From NCBI RefSeq assembly GCF_029867415.1, contig NW_026706246.1:1-64000 (forward strand): a stretch of DNA of 64,000 nt. Direction: 5' to 3'. A program made the position numbers and the translations under genes. Below, in pieces: positions 1 through 9,888 of this stretch. The notes below the pieces were generated by a model, which worked only from the letters and a program-made list of their open reading frames with translations, had not been told where the DNA came from and made no database searches. Position 1 is the stretch's first letter, and each line of letters starts with the position of its first letter. This DNA comes from Vicia villosa (taxonomy: Eukaryota > Streptophyta > Magnoliopsida > Fabales > Fabaceae).

Positions 1-2770
1 TACTATGAAGGGAGGGCGACCTGTGTTAACTCCACGCCAAGGGAGAAAGGGTCATAGATTTTCTCCATTAATTTACAAACGCTGAAGGTTGCAAATGGTG
101 TGATACTATCCTGAGAAAAAGCAAAAAAGGTTCAGTCTAAGGAAACTCATGAAGTTCCGAAACGACGAAAACCCATGCTAACAGTTTATTCCTGACAGGT
201 TTGACGTGCCCAAAGAGAATTCGAGGTTATGCTCCACTTCTACAAGTCTAAAGAACTAAGGAGTGAAACAAGGTCAATGGATCAACAAAGGAGATTGCCC
301 TTAGGATTAATAGGTGTATCTTTCTAGTTGTATTTCCTACGATCACAAAACGCTATTTGATGTAAAACGTTGTACTTTTCGAATAGTAATTCAATACAAT
401 AATCATGCATGTTTTGAAATCAATTCTTTCGCTCCGCTCTTGCATTACTGCGACTTTCCACTCGTACGCTTCTATTCTATTTTCAAATTTCAAATCTAAG
501 AGTATTAACAAACTTGAGGGAGAATGACGAATACAAATAACTAAGTCTCGCTAAACATATGCTTTCAAGGTAAGACCGAGCCGAGGATGTACAGGCATTG
601 TTTCCATTCCCAAACAGTGGAGATATAAGGATGTTAATCCCTCGTTACCCCCTCGAGCCAGGAGTTGGAGTTTGTTTCTATTTTTAAAATAAAAAAACCT
701 TGATTTCAACCAGGGGCAGGGTAGATTTCAATTAATTCAATGGTGTATTTTGGAGAATCAGTCAATCCAAGCAAGGATTCAAGCAAGGTTCAAGCATAAA
801 GTTCAAGCGTATCTTCTTCCTCGCGTTCATCCAAGATTGAGGAAGCAATGGAGATAACATTCACAACAATCTTCTTCCTCAATAGATCATTCAAGATCGA
901 GGAAGTATCTGAGGCGAAGCTCACAAATCAAAGTCGACATGGCAGTCACAACATTCAATATCCAAGGATCAAATCACAGAAGGAGCCTTCAAAAAAGAAG
1001 AATAAAGCGCCCGCTAAGTCAAAAATTCCATGAATAAAAAAAAATGACTTAGGCAAAATTTAGGGCATCCCGATGGATCAAATTCAAAAGAATTGGTTCA
1101 TGCAAAAATAAGGGATAAAAACAAAGGCTAACTACAATGGATAATCTGGTGACTGCTAAATCATCAAAGCTTCGCATCCATGCTTGGATCTTCACAATAT
1201 TTTCATCAATGCTTGGATCTCTATTAAGGCTTCTGCTCAACATCGAAATTGAAACGATTCTCTTGCAAACAAAGCACATCCATTGGATTAGTAGAATTTT
1301 TAGGATCTGGAGAACATCAAGGAGAAAGGGGTGGGATAAATAAAATTTTGAGCCTTATATCCATTGTTTCTTAAAACATGAACCAGGCCAAGTTACAACA
1401 TTTAAAAGTCCTAATTGAGGCAAGGTTAACCATGAAAGCATGTTAAGCAGGATTTGTTATACTGACTCCTATGTTTGTTAAAACTATCTCTAACCAATGT
1501 GCTTCTTCAAGCATTCTTTCCAAAACCATCCAGTCCTAATTCATAACGGACTTCGATTTCAAAACTTGCATACGCATTCCATTGGAGCTACTTCTCAAAA
1601 GGTACAACACCATCTACGAGTATACACTTAGCATCGAGGAAATCTCGAAATAGGTTAATCAAAGGTGATCATTTCTAATAAAGACCCTGGAGTCGGGGGA
1701 ACCACATCTAGGGGGTTCTCCTAAACAGGGGCAAAAAATTTCAAGGAGCACAGGGGCATACAATCGAACATCCTATTAACTAGGGGCAGTCTTCCTAAGG
1801 TTCAATCGACTTGGGGCACATCTCAAAGCAATCTCAAACAGGGGCATGTCAGACATGGGAAGAATTCAAATTCAGAGGATAGAACACTATGGATAACCTT
1901 CCATGACCTGGAGATCAGGGGCAAACCCTTCAATCTAAACATCGAAGCATATGACAAGGCTATTCCCTGGGGCACTTCCTTCATAAGCATCTTTCTCCAT
2001 GAAAATACTGGGGCAATGGATATCAAATCCGCAAGACACACAACAAAAGGAAAAAGGCGTTCTCGCACTTTACAACATCGAACAAATTCTTTCTCCTAAC
2101 TACGATCTTCCGAGCTCAAACAAGACAGGTATTGGGAAATCGCGCTAGCATCACACCCCATCCTAGCAAACAGACCAGCAACTCCAGCGAACTATATACG
2201 CTTTGGTTATTAATAACCTACCGTTGGAGCATCACAGAAATACATACAAATCACGCATTACATACATTGGTTGATACATTACACCGTAACTCTTTATGTG
2301 GTCTTCTTCAAGACAAACATTCACATCCATTCAAAAGACCTTTTTCGGGTAATCTTACAGAAGACATTACTTCGTTCCACTCATTACGTCAACCAAGCAT
2401 ACGCATATGCATAAGCATACATAAACATTACAAAGCCAGCATAAGCATAGTCAGGGTATAAGTGCAAGCATGGAATAAACAAGTTCAATGGGTTTGAGGA
2501 GATAAAACCATGGGATTGCATCAGCATTAGCATACATGCATACGCATTAGCATTAGCATATACATATCACAAAAGCCCAATTTTTATTGGCAATCCAAAC
2601 CATTACGAAGTCCAGTTCCCGTCTGGTAGTCAGTCCTCGTCTGACCGTTTCATCAGTATACATACAACATATACATGTGTAAGCATTCACACATACGCAT
2701 TATACAAACAACAGGGGCATGTGCATAACGCATAAGCATGATGCATACGCATTTATAAAACAAAATTTTA

Positions 2771-3610
2771 CATAGGTAAATTTCGCGACAACACTCGCGA
2801 ATAACCCTATTGGTGGTACAGGTAAATTCTGCGATAACACTCGCAGATAACCCTGATAACATAGGTAAATTTCGCGACAACACTCGCGAATAACCCTATT
2901 GGTGGTACAGGTAAATTCTGCGACAACACTCGCAGATAACCCTGGTAACATAGGTAAATTTCGCGACAACACTCGCGAATAACCCTATTGGTGGTACAGG
3001 TAAATTCTGCGATAACACTCGCAGATAACCCTGATAACATAGGTAAATTTCGCGACAACACTCACGAATAACCCTATTGGTGGTACAGGTAAATTCTGCG
3101 ATAACACTCGCAGATAACCCTGATAACATAGGTAAATTTCGCGACAACACTCGCGAATAACCCTATTGGTGGTACAGGTAAATTCTGCGACAACACTCGC
3201 AGATAACCCTGGTAACATAGGTAAATTTCGCGACAACACTCGCGAATAACCCTATTGGTGGTACAGGTAAATTCTGCGACAACACTCGTAGATAACCCTG
3301 GTAACATAGGTAAATTTCGCGACAACACTCGCGAATAACCCTATTGGTGGTACAGGTAAATTCTGCGACAACACTCGCAGATAACCCTGGTAACATAGGT
3401 AAATTTCGCGACAACACTCGCGAATAACCCTATTGGTGGTACAGGTAAATTCTGCGATAACACTCGCAGATAACCCTGGTGACATAGGTAAATTTCGCGA
3501 CAACACTCGCGAATAACCCTATTGGTGGTACTGGTAAATTCTGCGATAACACTCGCAGATAACCCTGGTGAAACAGGTAAATTCTGCGATGATATTCGCC
3601 GATAACCCTG
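2771..3610 (+). repeat. Tandem array I, 89-bp unit made of two alternating 44/45-bp half-units, each a hairpin
   Basis: About nine and a half copies of an 89-bp unit. Each unit contains half-unit a, with arms TTCGCGA and TCGCGAA around loop CAACAC, and half-unit b, with arms TCTGCGA and TCGCAGA around loop TAACAC or CAACAC. Both have a 7-bp stem and 6-nt loop and the same flanks (GGTAAAT before, TAACCCT after; GGT and ACC can also pair). Two base pairs are swapped between a and b without breaking pairing. A few copies have one mismatch (near 3051-3070 and 3280-3295). The final half-unit, near 3584-3603, is diverged. The ladder of similar 84-codon minus-strand reading frames here is a by-product of the repeat. 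Confidence 0.95.
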
Positions 3611-3654
3611 TCGGTGCAGGTGAACTCGCTAGAATTATTGCAAGTAATCCTATT

Positions 3655-4213
3655 GAGATATAAACTGCGAGTAGCTTACCAGCACTATGGTAAGTGAGAG
3701 ATATAAACTGCGAGTAGCTTGCCAGAACTATGGTAAGTGAGAGATACAAACTGCGTGTAGCTTACCAGCACTATGGTAAGTGAGAGATACAAACTGCGCG
3801 TAGCTTGTCAGAACTATGGCAAGTGAGAGATACAAACTGCGACGTAGCTTACCAGCACTATGGTAAGTGAGAGATACAAACCGCGAGTAGCTTACCAGCA
3901 CTATGGTAAGTGAGAGATACAAACTGCGAGTAGCTTTCCAGAACTATGGTAAGTGAGAGATATAAACTGCGAGTAGCTTGCCAGAACTATGGTAAGTGAG
4001 AGATACAAACTGCGTGTAGCTTACCAGCACTATGGTAAGTGAGAGATACAAACTGCGCGTAGCTTGTCAGAACTATGGCAAGTGAGAGATACAAACTGCG
4101 ACGTAGCTTACCAGCACTGTGGTAAGTGAGAGGTTCACAAAATGCGAATAGCTTACCAGCACTATAGTAAGTGGGGGTTCACAAACTGCGGAAGCTTGCT
4201 GACCATAGCAAGC
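3655..4213 (+). repeat. Tandem array II, about 43-bp unit, each copy a 7-bp stem with 6-nt loop
   Basis: About twelve copies of a roughly 43-bp unit beginning GAGAGATACAAACTGCG. Each carries a hairpin: arms CTTACCA and TGGTAAG around GCACTA. Variants are CTTGCCA with TGGTAAG (one G-U pair), CTTGTCA with TGGCAAG (an A-T pair replaced by G-C plus one wobble), and at 4194-4213 GCTTGCT with AGCAAGC around GACCAT, a fully paired but very different stem. Copies alternate in a longer pattern of about five units (compare 3655-3870 with 3950-4130), so the array also grew by multi-unit duplication. Confidence 0.93.
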
Positions 4214-4222
4214 CAATTACAC

Positions 4223-4652
4223 GACCAACAGAAGGTCCTCGCTATTCCTTTTCAGGAACCTTTCCAGGAAGTCTTCTTCAAGACGTATTCCGTCCTTTCT
4301 AGGAGCTTTTTCAGGCACACGAGATTTTTAAACCGTTCTTCAATTGGGTTTATCACGTTAGTCCCTCGGCAGTGATATCTTCCAAAACATCATCAACAAA
4401 CAATCAAAGGTGCTATCTTTCTTTTCACAATTACTAACATACTTCGATTAACGTAACTAACAATCATGCATCATTTCAACTAACTAACCTCATTCACACA
4501 TTACGCATATACATACATGGCTCTCATTTATTTTGAGAAGCGCACTGCATCATGCATCATGCATCATAAACATTGCATAAAAACAAGGTTGCCTTTTCAG
4601 GCCACGCTACGATTAAAATACGTAGCTCTTGAAAAAAAAAGAGCATCTGCTC
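4223..4652 (+). repeat. Run of small inverted repeats between array II and the polypurine tract
   Basis: Successive short hairpins: 4223-4237 (GACC/GGTC), 4245-4258 (TTCCT/AGGAA, loop TTTC), 4271-4284 (GTCTT/AAGAC, loop CTTC), 4293-4304 (TCCT/AGGA, loop TTCT), 4591-4602 (GCCT/AGGC, loop TTTC), 4606-4626 (GCTACG/CGTAGC), 4625-4644 (GCTCTT/AAGAGC) and 4641-4652 (GAGC/GCTC). Several share a four-base pyrimidine loop. The same run occurs 10476-10477 bp downstream. No coding potential is evident. Confidence 0.7.
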
Positions 4653-4832
4653 CAAAAAAAAAAGAAGAAAAAATGGGGTATTTAAATTGGATGGCATCTT
4701 TAAGCCCATCTCCTGCATAACTTCTTCCTAAACAAATGCAAATTTCGGGGCATTCTCAGTGTCCAATCATCTTCCACCTTTAGATCACGACAGGCAGACG
4801 TGCCTATCCGATTCTTCAGGTTTAAGAAGATT

Positions 4833-4845
4833 GGACAGGGGCAGC
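4833..4845 (+). other. Polypurine tract of element A, upstream unit
   Basis: GGACAGGGGCAGC lies directly before the TGTCATACCCC start of the LTR. This is the expected place and composition of the plus-strand primer site of an LTR retrotransposon. The same sequence precedes the second LTR. Confidence 0.85.
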
Positions 4846-7800
4846 TGTCATACCCCAAAATTTGCCCTCCTATGTTCAGTCAATGTCTCCTCTATTCATC
4901 TTCAATGGCTATAGGTTCAAAGGACCGTTCAAGTCACTTTCTTCTAATTGAGGGTCTCAAGGCTAGGGTTTGCGTCTTATCAAAAGAATCTGAATCTTCA
5001 AAGTCTCAAATGGGTCTCAAGGTGTCTCGTATATCTCAAAGTATCCTCATGTCAATTATTAAGCTTCTATTCCAAGGATTGCTCGCTCAATGGCTCAGAT
5101 GACCAATAATCGACTATGATGACCTAAAAGTCAACTATAGTCAAAATACAGTCAAACTTCAAGATATTTTGGTCAACATCAAGTATGTGAGGTTATATCC
5201 ATCATTTAGTCAAAGGTTGATCATGATCCATCAATAGAAACTCAGAAATGAACAAATGCAAAAGGTTTAAATTAGGGTTTCTTTAGGAGAAAGTCAACAC
5301 AACTTTGACTGGTCATAACTTTCACACGGAGTATCAGAAATTTCTCAACCAAAGCTTGTTCTCAAGGAAATTTCATCCTCTAAAACTTTGATGTTGGGCC
5401 CGGAATCAAGAAACGCACCGTTTGGGAGATATGGACGAAAACATTATAGGTCCTCCACGAGGGTCAACAAAAACACCTTTTGGGTCAAAGCTCACAACTC
5501 GAGTATGGAAGTTTCAATTGAGATGAAACCAAAGGCATCATTTAGAGGACACATTAAGCTTTCCAAAATGGTCAAAATCACTTTCATGTGATTAAAAACA
5601 AGAGAGATATGATCGGAAGAAGTTGGCTAAAATTCAAGAAACTCATAGAAACCAAAGTGATGGATTTGGAGTTTATGATTAAATAGGGCCTAAGATATGG
5701 ATGTCAAATTTAACCATGGGCCTTATAATGATTCTTAAAATAATTATTTTATGTTTATAACATTTATTTTTATTTATTTGAATTTTAGTTCAATTAAATA
5801 TTAATAATTCATATAAAATATAAAATAACTTGTTTTAATCAAAGATTAAATTGCCAAATCAAATCCAATAATCCAAATATTATTATTTTTGATAAAAATT
5901 AGTGATAATAGGATGAGAAAGGTTTAACTCAAGATTGAAGGCAAAAATAGAAAAAATCATATATTCTTGAATCAATTTTATATTTCTCCAAAAAGCCAAA
6001 GATTCAAGCCCATTAGTTAACCCTAAAGACACTCATATATATTCTAAAATACTCAGCACACAAGGGGAGGAGGAAAAATGAGAAGGAGGCAAGGGTTCTA
6101 AAGGATGCAAAAATCACATAAACTTGTCAAAATTCGAATCCTAATAGGGAGGCCTCCTCAGAGCTTTTGAAGGCGTTCCATCTTATTCTAGAGGTAAGGA
6201 GAGGTAAGGGGGATCCTTTGAACAGTCCCATACTCATCATACAGTTATATACACTTCCGTGTTTCTTTAAGTTATGTTCATTATCGTTTTTTTAATTGTA
6301 GCTTGTTGCAATTAAAACTAATATCCCTAATAAGTTTGTATGATGTTTTAGATGCGATTTGAGTATTTATTTACAGTTTTTTGGGGCCAAGAGCTTGAAT
6401 CACCATTGTTAGGGCAAAGGAACACAAAGCATTTGTGTTCATGGTTCCAAGCATTTTAAAGACAAATTGAAGGCACCATTGATTTCAGAACGTAGTAATT
6501 ATGAGATCTGGGTAATTTATTTGTTAAGATAACTTTATTTTGTCCTAATTAAATTTTGTGTTTATGTTATTGAAACACCATGAAACCGTGACTTTGAGGA
6601 TGATTTAATACATGATATAGCGTGTTATTTGCTCCAAATTAATGATGGTTGTGTTCATGGCATTTAGTACTACAATTTTGGTTCAAATTTTGTTTGATTT
6701 CGTGGAGAATCGAGGGAGTTATGATCCTGAGAAGATGAAGGAGGGAGCTGCGTTTTTTGCACCATGAAAGAGCATTTCACGATTCATGCAGCCCCCATGA
6801 AGAAGACGATTGCGTGTCTTCGTGGGATTGGTCCGTCTGGCTGGTCAAACTTTCTAGTTTCTCTCTCCGTCTTGATTGGCTGCGCATGGATGGCCTGGGA
6901 CCCGCGTTTGACTTCAACCACTCACCAGGTTTCTTATTATTTATTTATATCAAGGTGATGTATTAACAAATAACATGTGCAGCCCATTTGGCCAAGTGAA
7001 GAGATTTGCATCCTTGAAAACCAGGGTTCGATCCCTGGTAGTGCACAAATATTTTCTTGCATTTTCTTGTCTGTGGATCCCATGTAGCCAGGCGCTGCAT
7101 GCATACGGTGCACCTTCGTCCTCCCACCACCGGATCTCCTACAATCCAATCTAACGTACCAGGATTGCAAGGCTTACCATGGGCATTCAAAGGCAACAAC
7201 ACCAGATTGGAGCCAGGTTCTCTTAGCCTTTATTTTATTATTATTTAGTTATTTAAATCAAATGATAGTAAATTGTATTTAGTTTAATTTATTTATTTAA
7301 ATTAGGATTAGAATACATAATTAGAAAAATGATTAAGTTAAAATTATCTTCCCGATTACTTTTCCGACTATTCGATTAATTTATTTAAATTGATTTTTAA
7401 TTATAAAAACCATAAAAACCCTGCATAAATATATTAAGATATTAGGGTTCGCTCAATCCCATTGGCCAGCGGCCAACGTATTAGGGTTAGGATTTTCCAA
7501 CTGACTTAGGTCTTTAGCCAAACAATTTTATTTATTATTCGCTTCAATTAAATCAATTGATCGCGGTAGGTAATAATCAAATAACTATTTAATTCTTAAA
7601 TATAAATTAATAACAATTTATTTTGCTAAATGGTTTCAACCAAATCTATTGGTTGCGATGATTAGCATATTTCCCTTTATTAAATTCGTTATTATTCGTA
7701 ATCGAATCTATCGATTATGAGGTGTAACGATAATCAATTAAAATATGCACATTTGCTATTCGCGATGATCGAATCTATCGATTATAGTGGTTAGCAATCC

Positions 7801-8327
7801 TCCATTTAATCCGTTAGCTATGGTAATCAAATCTATTGATTATTGCAACTAACGGTAACAAATTAAAATCAGGGTTGTACGCCCAAAACTTAAAACATTC
7901 AAAACACTTCAAATCAAACTGCGGATTTTCATCCCTTTCAAATCACAAATTCAAATCTACGATAGGCCATTCAAAAAGCCTTCAAACCATTCAAATTCAA
8001 TTCTAAGGCGTACAACCCTGTGCCCCGAACTACGTAGACTCTGATCCTCCATAAGGAGGTACGTAGGCACTTGGCAACAAGGCGAGTCCCCTTCCCAAAA
8101 ATCTCAATTTTTCCCCTTCTCATTTCCTTAGCTATTAACCTCTGTAATTTTGCTATAAACTTTTACCTTAGATTCAAAGCCAATAGGAAAAGGTTGAGGG
8201 TGCCTAACACCTTCCCTCGACCTGAATATAGTATCTTACCCTGATCTCTATACTGCGTAGGGTTTCCTATTCGCCCTTCAGAATAGGTGGCGACTCTCTA
8301 AGTTAAAATTTTAGGCAGGTTGCTACA
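4846..8327 (+). mobile_element. Element A LTR (first in window), 3482 bp
   Basis: Begins TGTCATACCCCAAAATTT and ends GGTTGCTACA, giving the usual TG...CA ends. It is preceded by a polypurine tract and followed by a primer-binding site. The second LTR (15323-18804) has exactly the same length, and only about half a dozen substitutions were noticed by eye. Near the 3' end it has the block around 8185-8225 (gggtgcctaacaccttccc) and the 'ccgaactacgtag ... ggtacgtaggc' block around 8025-8070, both typical of Tat/Ogre LTRs. It serves as the 3' LTR of the upstream unit and the 5' LTR of the next one. It contains a tRNA-like segment (6977-7046) and repeated 'aatcgaatctatcgatta'-type palindromic blocks around 7690-7850. 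Confidence 0.93.
6977..7046 (+). other. tRNA-like / SINE-head-like segment inside the A LTR
   Basis: A 70-nt stretch looks like a decayed tRNA. It has an A-box-like TGGCCAAGTGA at 6989-6999 and a B-box-like GGTTCGATCCC at 7025-7035. The T arm is perfect (CCAGG and CCTGG around GTTCGATC), and the ends GTGCA and TGCAC could form an acceptor stem. The D arm is weak, so this is not a functional tRNA gene. A tRNA-derived SINE fragment captured by the LTR, or an internal pol III promoter, are the likely readings. The copy at 17454-17523 differs by one base noticed. Confidence 0.5.
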
Positions 8328-8329
8328 GC

Positions 8330-8347
8330 TGGCGACTCTGCTGGGGA
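8330..8347 (+). other. Primer-binding site of element A (tRNA-Arg type)
   Basis: TGGCGACTCTGCTGGGGA begins two bases after the LTR end at 8327. Ogre and other Tat-lineage elements use a primer site of this type, described as complementary to a tRNA-Arg 3' end. The same string lies on the minus strand in element B (26153-26170). Confidence 0.9.
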
Positions 8348-9303
8348 CCACTTAATGGTAATTACTATGCTCCTATAGGTTTTGGCAGGGTTTAGGTTTG
8401 GCAAACTTTTAGGGTTTGACCAATTTGCCATTTTTAGGGTTTGGCTAACTCGCCAATTTTAGGGTTTATTTTTTTATATAAATATTTAAATTTTTATTTA
8501 TTTATTTATTTATAAATACATTTATTTCACCTCAATTTAAATTAATATTTTATTTAAATATTTGTTCTACTGCATTGTTATAAGCGGCCGGAATCCAAGG
8601 TTAGTTTTTAAATATTTAAATTTAAATTTATTTATTTATTTACAGCCTTAAACTACAGTAATTTAAATTTTTATTTAATTACTGTCATACTATATTGTCA
8701 AATTATAAGCGGCGGGACTTCGAGGTTAGTTTGCTTTTAAATATTCAAATTTAAATTCATTTGTTTATTTATCTACATCTATTTACAGTAATTTTATTTA
8801 TTTATTTTATTATAATTTAAATAAATACTGCTTTGGTTGCTTATATACAATTGCTGCTTTTTATATTGTCGGGATATTATAAATTATTTGTTTAAACCCT
8901 AAGTGTGGGAGTTAACTTTGAGATCAATAGGGGAGTATGAATCTCCTACGAGTCTCATTGATAACTCCACTCGGAGTGGGTGTAGTATTCGGAAATGTCC
9001 AAAACGAGGCTTGACTTTGTTGAGGGCAGGACTGGATACTTGGCTGATCTCTCCGAGAACCTACCCCAAAAATTCGAACCTCATGGATAAAATGAGTTGT
9101 TCTAAAATCCGAAGAGACAAAAAGTCTCGGAGGCTACGAACGACCCCATGAGACCTTCTAGAACACTCCCAAAAAAAAGGGTAGGCTCCCTAGAGCCCTA
9201 CGTCGAACCTATGAACTTAGGACTTTCGTACTCTTGTGCTTGATATATGTTTGCAATACTTCGAATATCTATGTGTTTCGATTTTTGCAGGTATCCCTAC
9301 GTG

Positions 9304-9888
9304 GTCCCTAGCCTGTAGGGACTCTAATTTCTAAAAGGCCGTGTCTTTCCCACGGAAGACATCACCATCTATGCATCCCCTAGCCTGTGGGGATTTTACT
9401 TTTATATCCTTGTATCTACAACTGCGTGTCCTTCCCCGAAGGACATTTCCATTAACACACGTCAATTGGCCTCTCGATGGCCATGCGATTCAGTGACTGT
9501 CTTGAACGGTCACCCCGTGCTTACTCCTACGTACTCCCTAGCCTATAGGGATTTTCTTTCACACTCGTGCGTTTTCACAACGACGCGTCCTTCCCCGAAG
9601 GACAACTTCATTAGCATGCGTTCGATTGGCCTCTCGATGGCTATGAAATCTAGTGACCGTCCTGAACGGTCACTCCATGCTTATTCCCGCGCACCCTCTA
9701 ACTTGTAGGGTTTGGATCTCCATTTAATCATCACATCCCTAGCCCGTAGGGATTTTTCTTCGTCCATATCGTCCTTAGATAGGTTGTGTTCCGCATAGAG
9801 AACCTTCCCACGAGGGACAAATTCATTGGTACATGTTGATTGGCCTCTCGACGGCCATGAGATTTAGTGACTATCTTGAACGGTCACT
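9304..9888 (+). repeat. Recurring four-hairpin module near the primer site
   Basis: A set of four inverted repeats recurs about three times, roughly every 160-210 bp. Type 1 is GTCCCTA/TAGGGAC at 9304-9322, with versions at 9375-9394, 9535-9551, 9693-9711 and 9735-9753 (ATCCCTA/TAGGGAT). Type 2 is TGTCCTT/AAGGACA at 9427-9445, with relatives at 9342-9361 and 9587-9603. Type 3 is TGGCC/GGCCA at 9467-9483, 9627-9643 and 9841-9857. Type 4 is 9493-9513, then AGTGACCGT/ACGGTCACT (9 bp, loop CCTGA) at 9652-9674, then a decayed copy at 9866-9888. Outer pairs of type 1 differ (G-C, A-T) while pairing is kept. No protein is encoded. Confidence 0.82.

Larger units (their letters stand above)
1..4845 (+). 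mobile_element. Element A, upstream unit: 3' part of the internal region of a non-coding Ogre-like LTR retrotransposon
   Basis: This stretch is nearly base-for-base the same as 10477-15322 (offset 10476, becoming 10477 after a one-base poly-A difference near 4660). It ends with a polypurine tract and an LTR, so it is the 3' part of an element whose own 5' LTR lies left of the window. No open reading frame exceeds about 110 codons and none resembles gag, protease, reverse transcriptase or integrase. It holds two large tandem arrays (2771-3610, 3655-4213) and many small inverted repeats, for example CTTCCTC at 816-822 pairing with GAGGAAG at 839-845, and the same arms again at 874-880 and 899-905. 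Parts near 590-700 and 1375-1460 match, in reverse orientation, parts of element B (about 23456-23580 and 22620-22710), so A and B share ancestry. Assignment to the Ogre/Tat lineage rests on the LTR and primer site, not on proteins. Confidence 0.85.

Noticed and set aside
2132..2461. 109-codon frame in A (also 12608-12937)
   Set aside because: No recognisable domain, sits in simple 'gcatacgcata' sequence, and its changes between copies show no sign of coding.
2807..3506. Ladder of similar 84-codon minus-strand frames, and copies at 13283-13982
   Set aside because: They shift by exactly one 89-bp repeat unit and overlap each other; 89 is not a multiple of three, so a real repeat protein could not run through. 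By-product of array I.
2771..4213. CRISPR-like array
   Set aside because: Repeats are contiguous with no unique spacers, in a plant retrotransposon.
6977..7046. Functional tRNA gene
   Set aside because: D arm and part of the acceptor stem do not pair; kept only as tRNA-like.
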